A stretch of DNA of 57,704 nt, from assembly GCA_035685445.1 (NCBI GenBank), contig DASSAK010000060.1, positions 1 through 57,704 on the forward strand, given 5' to 3'. Both the position numbers and the translations under genes were made by a program. Shown piece by piece: positions 1 through 8,095 of this stretch. The notes beneath the pieces were generated by a model. That model was not told the origin of the DNA. It did no database searches and saw only the letters and a list, made by a program, of their open reading frames with translations. Origin of the DNA: DRGT01 sp035685445. Its GTDB lineage: Archaea; Thermoproteota; Nitrososphaeria; Nitrososphaerales; Nitrosopumilaceae. Numbering within the stretch: position 1 is the first letter of the stretch; every line of letters begins with the position of its first letter.

Positions 1-45
1 CGCGGTAAACCAATTTCTTCCACGCCGGCGATATATCGGACTCAT
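1..45 (-). CDS. 5' end of an unidentified gene (runs off the left edge)
   Basis: On the minus strand an ATG at 45-43 opens a frame that stays open to the window edge for 15 codons (reads MSPIYRRRGRNWFTA). It begins 21 nt after the stop of the F420 reductase gene on the same strand, the spacing expected of a co-transcribed downstream gene. Only the arginine-rich N-terminus is visible, so no family can be named. It could also be a chance open frame. Confidence 0.25.
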   Translation of the reverse strand, partial: MSPIYRRRGRNWFTA

Positions 46-66
46 AATTTTTTGCAAAAAATTTTT

Positions 67-738
67 TTATGCGATTTTAATTCCTGGATTCTTTAGCTTG
101 TTTTTTATCATTGCATTAAGTAACAGCGGCGTTGCAATTTCAGCCATGTAAGACAACGAACCAGGTCCCAAGTAGATTGGTCGCAATCCTTTGATTTCAT
201 TGATTAATCCATTTACAACATTAACAGAGTCCTTGTCATCTCCGCAAACAAAGATGTCATAGTCTAACGGAATGGTCGGATCTGCAAGTTTCTTTTCAGA
301 TATGACATGAAATGCAGAAACAAGTTTTGATTTGTCTTTCATGTGCTTTGATACAAGTTGATACGAGAATGGTTTTCCTTCCTTCATTGGTATGAACTCA
401 AAGCCAGCGTCGGTCTTTGTCATGGGTACGATTGGAGACACAACAACGCAGCTGTCCTTTACTAGTGGAAGTAGTTCTGAGCACACTGAATCAATGTGCT
501 CATACTGTATTGATAGAATCAACACATCACTTTGTTTTGCAATGGACTGATTATCATTTCCAGAAATGCTTCCATTGATATTTCCGTGAATCTCTTTTGC
601 AATGTTTGTGTATTCAGAAGCAGAGCTTGCAGCACGAGCTGCATCACGAGATCCAATCAAAACATCATTATTAATACACCATCGAAGTGCGAAACCTTTT
701 CCCATTCCACCTGTTCCGCCAACGATGCCAATTTTCAT
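67..738 (-). CDS. npdG: NADPH-dependent F420 reductase (F420H2:NADP+ oxidoreductase)
   Basis: Cytoplasmic enzyme moving hydride between reduced coenzyme F420 and NADP+. The N-terminus carries a glycine-rich Rossmann motif (GIVGGTGGMGKGFALRW), followed by the SRD segment typical of NADP-binding NpdG/Fno proteins, and the family's proline/methionine-rich PIVPMTK region near residues 103-110. Length of about 223 residues is normal. A TTG at 741 would add one residue, but the ATG at 738 is preferred. The start lies 54 nt from the divergent phosphatase start, so the two share a promoter region. It supports F420 use in this organism, consistent with the creatininase-family deformylase candidate at 24.2 kb. 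Confidence 0.88.
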   Translation of the reverse strand: MKIGIVGGTGGMGKGFALRWCINNDVLIGSRDAARAASSASEYTNIAKEIHGNINGSISGNDNQSIAKQSDVLILSIQYEHIDSVCSELLPLVKDSCVVVSPIVPMTKTDAGFEFIPMKEGKPFSYQLVSKHMKDKSKLVSAFHVISEKKLADPTIPLDYDIFVCGDDKDSVNVVNGLINEIKGLRPIYLGPGSLSYMAEIATPLLLNAMIKNKLKNPGIKIA

Positions 739-791
739 CAATTTCAGTCTGGCAATGTTATTATTATCTCTATTTGAAATTTGAGTCGAAC

Positions 792-1415
792 TTGGGATCT
801 ATAATTTTTCTGCGACACGGCCAAGCACAAAATAATGTCAAGCGAGTTTTGGCAGGACGAACACCGGGCGTTTCACTAACAAAAGATGGAATAAATCAAG
901 CAAAAAAGATTGCAAAATTTCTCAAGCCAATGAACATCTCAACAATTTATTCAAGTCCAATAGAGCGCGCACAAAAGACTGCAGAAATTGTTGCAAAGCA
1001 CAACACAGTGGATTACAGAATTGATGAGAGACTAATTGAATTGGATATGGGAAAGTTTACAGGAATGGCATACGATGAAATTTTTAAAACTCACGGAAAT
1101 GTTTTCATGAAATTTTACCAAGGCGAATTAGAAATTGCACACAACGGTGTTGAAACATTTCCCCAAGTAAAAAAAAGAGTTCTCAGCATTGTTGATCATG
1201 TATTAAATGAACACAAAGGAGAAAATGTAGTACTGGTAACTCACATGGACCCAATAAAGGCAATGCTATCAACTGTAATGGATTTAAAACCAGAGTCATT
1301 GTTTGAATTAATTATTGCAAACGCATCGCTGACAGTTTTTCGTGAAGAGGGAGGAAAGTTATCAGTTAAAGCAATCAACGCAATGGATTCAACGCGTTTC
1401 GATCAAGAATGGTAG
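792..1415 (+). CDS. histidine phosphatase (phosphoglycerate mutase-like) family protein
   Basis: The protein opens with the catalytic FLRHGQAQ signature (RHG phosphohistidine loop) and has YSSPIERAQKTAEIV and a VLVTHMDP second histidine, the standard histidine phosphatase core. The frame is open upstream to 687, but the RHG motif should sit near the N-terminus and the upstream part runs into the divergent npdG gene. TTG 792 (giving MGSIIFLRHG) or TTG 774 are therefore the likely starts. About 207 residues, normal for a single-domain enzyme. The substrate cannot be told: alpha-ribazole phosphatase (cobalamin), phosphoserine phosphatase and sugar phosphatase are all possible. The cobalamin operon in this window lacks an obvious phosphatase. 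Confidence 0.8.
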   Translation: MGSIIFLRHGQAQNNVKRVLAGRTPGVSLTKDGINQAKKIAKFLKPMNISTIYSSPIERAQKTAEIVAKHNTVDYRIDERLIELDMGKFTGMAYDEIFKTHGNVFMKFYQGELEIAHNGVETFPQVKKRVLSIVDHVLNEHKGENVVLVTHMDPIKAMLSTVMDLKPESLFELIIANASLTVFREEGGKLSVKAINAMDSTRFDQEW

Positions 1416-1434
1416 CTGGAAATCTTCAAAACCC

Positions 1435-1441
1435 TTAAATA
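1435..1441 (+). promoter_or_regulatory. TATA-like box of the terminal oxidase operon
   Basis: TTAAATA, preceded by CCC-rich sequence, lies about 34 nt before the first oxidase ATG. That predicts a transcript start near 1463 and a very short leader. It is the only good TATA-like element between the phosphatase and the oxidase genes. Confidence 0.45.
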
Positions 1442-1471
1442 GAAATTTTAGGTCACGCAAGTCAACTGGGA

Positions 1472-1732
1472 ATGAGGAGCATAATTGGATTACTTTTGGT
1501 GTTAGGTGTTCTTATAATAATACCATCTTTAGAGTATGCTTTTGCCCAAGACGAGCCAGGCGAATATCTAGACCGTAGGACTTTGATTTGGAATCTATTT
1601 TTTAGAATGATGGTTGTCGCATTTACAATTGGAGCAGTAGTTTCAGGAACTATAGTTTGGTTAGTTTGGAGATTTAGAGAATCAAATCCAAAGGCAACAC
1701 CAACAGAATACGAAAAGGCAGGAGAGTGGTAG
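1472..1732 (+). CDS. terminal oxidase subunit II, N-terminal membrane piece (split CoxII)
   Basis: 86 residues. A hydrophobic signal-like segment (about 3-25) ending in FAQ is followed by one transmembrane helix (about 46-67) ending WLVWRFRESNP. That is the usual end of CoxII helix 1 before the periplasmic domain's second anchor. The next gene starts 4 nt after the stop, in another frame, and begins with a helix matching CoxII helix 2 and then the CuA domain. Together they look like one subunit II cut in the loop between its two helices. Expected at the cytoplasmic membrane, assembling with subunit I. Alone it would be called hypothetical; the oxidase role rests on position and helix pattern. 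Confidence 0.72.
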   Translation: MRSIIGLLLVLGVLIIIPSLEYAFAQDEPGEYLDRRTLIWNLFFRMMVVAFTIGAVVSGTIVWLVWRFRESNPKATPTEYEKAGEW

Positions 1733-1736
1733 ACAG

Positions 1737-2164
1737 ATGGCACATCATTCTACTTGGCCTGAATGGATTTACATCGGAGTTGTAGTTGCACTATTAGTTT
1801 GGGTAGGAGCTGAGGCTTGGGAGGTTGAACGACTAGTAGAGCATGTTCCAGAAGATGCCGAAGTCATCAAAGTAACAGGACAACAATGGTTCTGGACATT
1901 TGAGCACGAGGATGGAACAAAAGAGATTGGAGAATTACATGTAGAGGCTGGCAAGGCCTACAAGTTTGAGGTAACATCAGTTGATGTAATTCATTCATTT
2001 AACATTCATGATTATGTAGTCTTAATGGATGCAGTTCCAGGAAGAATTAATACCGTTTGGTTTTCACCAACAGAGCCTGGCGAGCATGACATTCAATGCA
2101 GAGAGTATTGCGGTTTGATTCATTATAATATGAGAGGCAAACTAATCGTCGAGGAGGCATCATA

Positions 2165-2165
<1 letters not shown>
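1737..2165 (+). CDS. coxB: cytochrome c oxidase subunit II, CuA domain
   Basis: 142 residues with one membrane helix (about 10-28) and a cupredoxin CuA domain. The binuclear copper ligands are all present: H86 (VIHSFNI) and the cluster C121, C125, H129, M132 (CREYCGLIHYNM). The aromatic electron-entry patch QQWFWTF is at about 49-55. The domain faces outside and accepts electrons, here probably from a plastocyanin rather than cytochrome c, since copper proteins surround it. It lacks the first CoxII helix, which the preceding gene supplies. Its stop overlaps the start of subunit I by 1 nt, showing tight coupling. Confidence 0.92.
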
Positions 2166-3691
<1,526 letters not shown>

Positions 3692-3699
3692 GTGATATT

Positions 3700-4692
3700 A
3701 TGAGTCAAGATCCAATTTATCGAACATCAGGGGAACGAACAGGAAAAATGTTAGCTATAATTCTTGGAATTTGTATTGTTGGTGGTGCAATCTTTTTTGG
3801 AATGTGGGATTATTGGATTTCATCTCCTGCACCCGTTGTCGCTATGAAAGAAGGCGAAACTATAGAGCATGATGTTCAAGCAGCATTTACAGGAGTCCAT
3901 ATCCCTGTATCATTATCCTTTATAGAATCGCCAGACTTTAGGACTCTAGCATTTAATGCACTACCAGGTGAACCAGATAACAACCCAACAATTGAAGCAG
4001 ATGTTGGTGATGAAATCAATTTTGATGTTGTAAATGATGGCAAGTCTTTTCATGCATTTGGTGTAACAGCTTCAGATTCAGGAACTAGCGGAGTAATTCC
4101 TGGAACCGAGATTGCATCAGCTAGCAATCCACTAAAACCAGGCGAAGGCGGTGAAGCATCATTTATTCCACCTGAAGAAGGAGTTTACTATTACATTTGC
4201 ACAGTTCCTGGTCACAGAGAACAGGGAATGGTAGGAAAAATCATCGTAGGCGATGTTGAAGAATCAGCCGGTTCTGCAATGCCTGTTCCAGCACCTGGAA
4301 TGGAAGAAACTCCAGAAATGATAGTTGAAGAAGAACCCGCAGTTACAGTTTCCCCACCTAAAGTCGAATCACCACCTGCAGCTATGGGTCCATTTACTGG
4401 TGTAATTTCAATTCCAGAGGGTTCTGGAGTTCCTGGATGTGATGAAACAAACGAGTGCTATATTCCAGCTAAAGTATCAGTAAATGTTGGCGATGCAGTA
4501 ACTTGGTCAAATGATGATACTGCAGCTCACACAGTTACAAGTGGAAATCCAACTGATGGACAAGATGGAACATTTGATAGCGGTTTGTTTATGGCTGGAA
4601 CCACATTTGAGTATACATTTGATGCGGCTGGAACCTATGATTATTTCTGCATGGTTCATCCTTGGATGAAAGGAACAGTTAATGTCGGATAA
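3700..4692 (+). CDS. membrane-anchored two-domain cupredoxin (blue copper protein)
   Basis: 330 residues with one N-terminal anchor helix (about 17-37) and two copper domains outside the cell. Domain 1 (about 60-185) ends with CTVPGHREQGM, giving Cys, His and Met ligands after an upstream FHAFGV histidine. Domain 2 (about 230-330) has AAHTVTSGNPTDG and CMVHPWMKG, a plastocyanin-type site. A Pro/Glu-rich linker separates them. The start carries a clear ribosome site, GGTGAT, 3 nt upstream. It lies directly after subunit I, so it may be the electron donor to CuA or an accessory subunit. The second domain closely resembles the cupredoxins at 32.2 and 35.0 kb. Confidence 0.88.
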   Translation: MSQDPIYRTSGERTGKMLAIILGICIVGGAIFFGMWDYWISSPAPVVAMKEGETIEHDVQAAFTGVHIPVSLSFIESPDFRTLAFNALPGEPDNNPTIEADVGDEINFDVVNDGKSFHAFGVTASDSGTSGVIPGTEIASASNPLKPGEGGEASFIPPEEGVYYYICTVPGHREQGMVGKIIVGDVEESAGSAMPVPAPGMEETPEMIVEEEPAVTVSPPKVESPPAAMGPFTGVISIPEGSGVPGCDETNECYIPAKVSVNVGDAVTWSNDDTAAHTVTSGNPTDGQDGTFDSGLFMAGTTFEYTFDAAGTYDYFCMVHPWMKGTVNVG

Positions 4693-4707
4693 TCACAAAG
4701 AAAAATT

Positions 4708-5151
4708 TTGATTTTAAAATATCTCGCATTATCATCTCTTATAGTTTTGTATTCGTTAATGTTTATTGGCGGATATGTCTCAGCAGCAGGACTAGGTCTT
4801 ACTTGTCCAGAGTGGCCACTCTGTCCAAACGGAGTTCTTCCAGATGATGAATATTTCATTGAATGGGTTCATCGATTTATTGCAGCTACAACTGGAACAC
4901 TAGTAATTGCAACAACAATTGCAAGCTGGATTAACAAAAATGCTGATAGGAAAATTAAGCTTACCAGCTCATTGGCAGCAGTTTTTGTTATAACCCAAAT
5001 TACACTGGGTGCAATAGTAATTGATCTAAAACTTCATGCAGTACTGGTTGCAGTTCACTTGGGAATTGGAATTTTGTTGTTTGCAATGGTTCTTTTAACA
5101 ACATTGTTTGCATTTAGAATATCAAAGGCTTCAATTCAAACTAAGGTTTAA
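4708..5151 (+). CDS. ctaA: heme A synthase, half-size archaeal CtaA/Cox15 type
   Basis: 147 residues, four membrane helices, about half the length of bacterial CtaA (about 300). The first outer loop carries the cysteine pair C33/C39 in TCPEWPLC, and H55 (WVHRF) and H117 (AVHLG) are the likely heme ligands. It oxidises heme O to heme A for the oxidase encoded just upstream; the matching heme O synthase is at 37.0 kb. The start is TTG, 15 nt after the cupredoxin stop. The 3' end overlaps the convergent gene by 11 nt. Half-size forms are known in archaea and probably act as dimers; that last point is inference. Confidence 0.85.
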   Translation: MILKYLALSSLIVLYSLMFIGGYVSAAGLGLTCPEWPLCPNGVLPDDEYFIEWVHRFIAATTGTLVIATTIASWINKNADRKIKLTSSLAAVFVITQITLGAIVIDLKLHAVLVAVHLGIGILLFAMVLLTTLFAFRISKASIQTKV

Positions 5152-5668
5152 AGCGAGATTTCAAAATTCTTGGAAGGTAAATGTAGCCTACCACCACTGC
5201 AAATGTAAGTGCTCCAATAATTATGCTAATAAAAAAAACATATCCAAAGGGACTTTGCGTGCTCATGTTAAATGTGTAGGTTAGAAGAGATTTTGTATCA
5301 GGCATGTCATAAAGGTCTACCTTAAAGATGTGGTTTCCAGGATTTTCAAAAACAAAATCTGTTTCCCAGTGAGAGTCTTCATGGGACTTTGGCTGAAATG
5401 TATAAATCTGCTCGTCATTGAAAAACACTCTCACCCCCATGGTAAACCTATCTACCTCGTTAAAATCACCATCTGTAACTCGAAACAAAATTTGAGATTT
5501 TTCCCCAACGTTTGGAAATTCAGGAAGAGTTGCAACCTGAACTCTATATCCTCCTAAAAATTCCTCAGCCGAATTAAATAGCGAATGAGCACTTACTTGA
5601 GAAGTTGCGATCGATAAAAATATCAAAAAAACTAAAACTCCAATGAAAAGCCTTCCAGTCATTTTCAT
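5141..5668 (-). CDS. secreted, membrane-anchored beta-sandwich protein (YtkA/FixH-like?)
   Basis: 175 residues: signal-type helix (about 7-27) ending VSAHS, an outside domain of beta strands (about 30-135, with SQILFRVTD and FENPGNHIFKVDLYD), then a C-terminal helix (about 143-165) and a short basic tail RILKSRFKP. The topology places the domain outside the membrane. The immunoglobulin-like strand pattern recalls YtkA-like or FixH-like domains found near copper oxidases, but I see no clear copper-binding motif. It converges on ctaA with an 11 nt overlap, so a role in oxidase assembly is suggested by position only. Confidence 0.7.
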   Translation of the reverse strand: MKMTGRLFIGVLVFLIFLSIATSQVSAHSLFNSAEEFLGGYRVQVATLPEFPNVGEKSQILFRVTDGDFNEVDRFTMGVRVFFNDEQIYTFQPKSHEDSHWETDFVFENPGNHIFKVDLYDMPDTKSLLTYTFNMSTQSPFGYVFFISIIIGALTFAVVVGYIYLPRILKSRFKP

Positions 5669-5731
5669 ACATCATTTGAATTTTGATGAATATATTGTAA
5701 AGGAATCTCCAAACGAAAAATTGACAAAACC

Positions 5732-5738
5732 TTTAAAT
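5732..5738 (+). promoter_or_regulatory. TATA-like box for the SRPBCC gene
   Basis: TTTAAAT in the context AACCTTTAAATCC is centred 28 nt before TTG 5763, the distance expected for a leaderless transcript. This supports 5763 rather than the upstream open-frame start, which would overlap the divergent gene. Confidence 0.5.
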
Positions 5739-5762
5739 CCAGACCGGCAAAACAACCAAGCG

Positions 5763-6365
5763 TTGACTGTCGTAAGCAAATCAATCGACGTTAAAGTTCC
5801 TATTGATACTGTCTTTACATATTTTGCAAGACCAGAACATGTTTCTGACCAAATGAGTGACAAGGGTGTTGGCATGACAGTTATTCCAATGGATATCAAA
5901 GAAGGAATGGGCGTTGGAACAACTTTTAGAATTATTGGAGACTTTAACGGAAAAAGACTAGAGTGGGATTGTGAAACAACCGAATTTGAAAGAGATGAAA
6001 AAATTTGTGCAAAAATGATTGATGGCCCATTTAAGAGATGGCAAATAACAAATGAATTCAAATCATTAGGTGACAATCTTACCAAAGTTACAATGACAGT
6101 TGATTATGAAATGCCATTTGGTCCCCTTGGAACAATAATGGACAAGGCAAAGTTTGCAAAGTCAGCTGAAAGAGGAATGGAAACTGCTCTTTACAAAGTT
6201 CGAGGTTTGCTTGAGGGTAATGGCTCAATTCCAGTTTACATTACACTTGATGCTTATCAAAAATTGTTAGCAGAAAAGAAAAAGATGAACAATGTTCCCG
6301 TATCAACTGTTCTTTCAGCAATTTTAGAAAAGTACAGCGAAGTAGAAACAAAAATTCCAAACTAG
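5763..6365 (+). CDS. SRPBCC (START/polyketide cyclase-like) ligand-binding family protein
   Basis: About 200 residues from TTG 5763. The frame is open from 5643, but that part overlaps the divergent gene and has no family similarity. The core begins VSKSIDVKVPIDTVFTYFARPEHV, the typical first strand and helix of SRPBCC proteins, with repeated strands (FRIIGDFNGKRLEWDCE, KVTMTVDYEMP) and a C-terminal helix. These proteins form a deep hydrophobic cavity that binds lipids, hemes or other small ligands. About 50 extra C-terminal residues (TLDAYQKLLAEKKK...) look helical. The ligand is unknown; its place beside the oxidase genes is only suggestive. Confidence 0.75.
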   Translation: MTVVSKSIDVKVPIDTVFTYFARPEHVSDQMSDKGVGMTVIPMDIKEGMGVGTTFRIIGDFNGKRLEWDCETTEFERDEKICAKMIDGPFKRWQITNEFKSLGDNLTKVTMTVDYEMPFGPLGTIMDKAKFAKSAERGMETALYKVRGLLEGNGSIPVYITLDAYQKLLAEKKKMNNVPVSTVLSAILEKYSEVETKIPN

Positions 6366-6422
6366 AATTTTTTTAATTTTAACTCAACGTTAATAACGAA
6401 TCCAGCGTTTGCTATTTTAATT

Positions 6423-6496
6423 GGGTCTATGGCTCAGCCAGGTAGAGCACCGGACTCTTAATCCGGCTGTCGTGGGTTCGAATCCCACTAGACCCG
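6423..6496 (+). tRNA. tRNA-Lys (anticodon CTT)
   Basis: A complete cloverleaf is visible. The acceptor stem is GGGTCTA with TAGACCC, the anticodon stem CCGGA/TCCGG encloses the loop CTCTTAA with CTT at 6457-6459, and the T arm is GTGGG-TTCGAAT-CCCAC. The discriminator is G and CCA is not encoded. No intron is present. Confidence 0.95.
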
Positions 6497-6510
6497 CTTT
6501 ATTGCAAAAT

Positions 6511-6672
6511 TTAGTGCGTACACTTGCAGGTAATCATTTTTGTATCAAATGTACAGTCATGAGGACCATCTGATTTTCCATCTACTGGAATTTCTTTCAT
6601 GCATTCATTGTGCCTTCCCTTTTTACAAAACCAGCAGATTTCTTGTGAATTTCCAGTTGAACAGGATTCCAT
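6511..6672 (-). CDS. small cysteine-rich protein, 53 residues (putative metal-binding)
   Basis: An ATG at 6672 opens 53 codons to TAA at 6511, with six cysteines and several histidines (ICWFCKKGRHNECMKE, then HDCTFD and TCKCTH at the C-terminus). The CxxC-x5-H-x2-C arrangement suggests a zinc-binding knuckle. It follows ilvE by 40 nt on the same strand, with its own AT-rich TATA-like stretch (6691-6703) about 26 nt before the ATG, compatible with a leaderless mRNA. The dense cysteine pattern makes a chance frame unlikely. Function unknown; a nucleic-acid-binding or metal-handling role is possible. Confidence 0.62.
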   Translation of the reverse strand: MESCSTGNSQEICWFCKKGRHNECMKEIPVDGKSDGPHDCTFDTKMITCKCTH

Positions 6673-6712
6673 TTACAATTACCCTTGTCCTATTAAGAAT
6701 AAAAAACTCACA

Positions 6713-7627
6713 TTAAATGTATGTGAGCCAGGAAAGAAACCTCTCATCTTTGCCCATTGCGACATTTGTAAAGGACTTTTGCAATGCCTTGGTGATTTTA
6801 CCGGGCTTTGCATTTCCAATTTTTACATTATCTATCTGAGTTACAGATTTTACCTCTGCTGCAGTACCTGTCATAAATACTTCATCTGCAGAATACAAAT
6901 CATCTCTTTCCAAATCAGATTCAACTACAAATCCGCCATTTTCTTCAATTATCTGAATTACACTGTCTCTTGTAATTCCCTCTAATGCACCAGTTGTAAG
7001 AGGTGGAGTTAAAATCTGATCATCTTTTACAATGAAAATGTTTTCAGCACTTCCTTCTGCAATCTTTCCATCAAAATTTAGCATTATTGCTTCATCGTAT
7101 CCGTTTTCAAGGGCTTCAACACGAGCTAGTGCAGCATTTGAATAATTTGCAGCAGCTTTTGCTTTCATTGGTTGTGATCTTGAATCAATTCTAACCCAGC
7201 TTGAAATCTTACACTTTGCCCCGGAAAATTTTCCAGCCTTTGATTCGCCCATCTTCCATTCCCAACACGCAATTGCAACATCAATATTATTTAGAGGAGG
7301 AGTTAACCCAACTGCGCCATAACCACAATAAGCAATTGGTCTGATGTAGCATTCTTTGAGCTTGCTAGTCTTTACAGTCTTTATTATGGCATCTGAAATC
7401 TGTTTTTTTGAGTATTTTATTTTCATTGAATACAATTTTGCTGATCTAAATAACCTATCAACATGTTCTGGTAATCTAAAAATTGCCGAACCGTCTTTAG
7501 TGTTGTAGCATCTTATCCCTTCAAACACAGCAGTGGAGTAATGCAAAGCATGAGTAAGGACATGTATCTTTGCATCCTTGAATGGAACAAGTTTGCCATT
7601 CATCCAAATCTTTCCAACCTCCTTCAT
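6713..7627 (-). CDS. ilvE: branched-chain amino acid aminotransferase
   Basis: 304 residues, fold-type IV PLP enzyme for the last step of valine, leucine and isoleucine synthesis. Recognisable blocks: WMNGKLVPFKDAKIHVLTHALHYSTAVFEGIR at the N-terminus (written here as the family's opening block, about 8-39), the YIRPIAYCG region, the PLP lysine region KAKAAANYSNAALARVEA (about 153-170), and GITRDSVI near the C-terminus. D-amino-acid aminotransferases and aminodeoxychorismate lyases share the fold, but these blocks are typical of IlvE. The gene ends 40 nt before the small cysteine-rich gene on the same strand. Confidence 0.93.
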   Translation of the reverse strand: MKEVGKIWMNGKLVPFKDAKIHVLTHALHYSTAVFEGIRCYNTKDGSAIFRLPEHVDRLFRSAKLYSMKIKYSKKQISDAIIKTVKTSKLKECYIRPIAYCGYGAVGLTPPLNNIDVAIACWEWKMGESKAGKFSGAKCKISSWVRIDSRSQPMKAKAAANYSNAALARVEALENGYDEAIMLNFDGKIAEGSAENIFIVKDDQILTPPLTTGALEGITRDSVIQIIEENGGFVVESDLERDDLYSADEVFMTGTAAEVKSVTQIDNVKIGNAKPGKITKALQKSFTNVAMGKDERFLSWLTYI

Positions 7628-7724
7628 AGGAGAATGAAAAAAATCATTGTAATTTAAGTAATTGTCTTAGTTTCAGGCTTACAATTTTTAGAAACTAAAT
7701 ATTCTCAAAAAATCAATAGTAAAT

Positions 7725-7934
7725 ATGAACTGGATAATGGGAGGAATTGCAATTGCATTGCTCATAATGGGACTAATTGGTCAAGGCTTTGAGATGAGAA
7801 AAATACGCAAGTCAATTTATCGAGATGAAGAACTAGCGTCACCAAAAATTTTTAGTGATAGACGAAATTTCAAATGGTTTGCAATGATTGGAGTAGGACT
7901 AGTACTTTGGTTCATTGCTGAGCGTACGCCTTGA
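7725..7934 (+). CDS. small membrane protein of unknown function (two helices)
   Basis: 69 residues: helix 1 at about 4-21 (IMGGIAIALLIMGLIGQG), a charged middle (RKIRKSIYRDEEL) and helix 2 at about 50-64 (FAMIGVGLVLWFIAE). A CTAAATA box lies about 26 nt before the ATG, so the mRNA is probably leaderless. It sits between ilvE and a candidate structured RNA, with no operon partner. I do not recognise a family, and nothing visible points to a function beyond the membrane location. Confidence 0.6.
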   Translation: MNWIMGGIAIALLIMGLIGQGFEMRKIRKSIYRDEELASPKIFSDRRNFKWFAMIGVGLVLWFIAERTP

Positions 7935-7953
7935 TATTCTATATAGATCAAGT

Positions 7954-7961
7954 CTAAATAT
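7954..7961 (+). promoter_or_regulatory. TATA-like box for the candidate RNA at 7984
   Basis: CTAAATAT preceded by AAGT, centred about 26 nt before the predicted RNA start near 7984. No protein gene on this strand begins downstream within the gap, so the box is otherwise unexplained. Confidence 0.45.
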
Positions 7962-7983
7962 CAGAAAATGAGAGAATAATTAA

Positions 7984-8087
7984 CGCGTGTTTTGGGTAAC
8001 GCCGGACTGATTCATGATAAAGGTCCAAGAAAAAACCCACCTTGGCACTTCTGGTGAAAACTGGAAGCGCCTTGTGCAATTGTTTTT
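7984..8087 (+). ncRNA. candidate structured RNA with a GAAA-capped long hairpin
   Basis: The gap between the small membrane gene and aspartokinase holds a well-formed hairpin. Bases 8044-8055 pair with 8060-8071 over 11 of 12 positions (one A/C mismatch, two wobbles), capped by the tetraloop GAAA (8056-8059). Upstream, 8004-8008 can pair with 8021-8025, and TGGGT 7993-7997 with ACCCA 8035-8039. A TATA-like box lies about 26 nt before 7984, and a T-run at 8083-8087 follows. CTGA then ATGATAA (8007-8020) also resembles D'/C' boxes of a C/D guide RNA, but the outer C and D boxes are not convincing. The class is unknown. Confidence 0.45.
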
Positions 8088-8095
8088 GAAATGAA

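Noticed and set aside
687..791. Upstream part of the histidine phosphatase frame
   Set aside because: It overlaps the divergent npdG gene and places the RHG motif too far from the N-terminus; a TTG start is more likely.
5643..5762. Upstream part of the SRPBCC frame
   Set aside because: It overlaps the start of the divergent membrane protein gene, and a TATA box lies inside it at the right distance from TTG 5763.
6599..6985. 128-codon plus-strand frame opposite ilvE
   Set aside because: Overlaps ilvE and the small cysteine-rich gene antisense; its cysteines are the reverse reading of ilvE codons.
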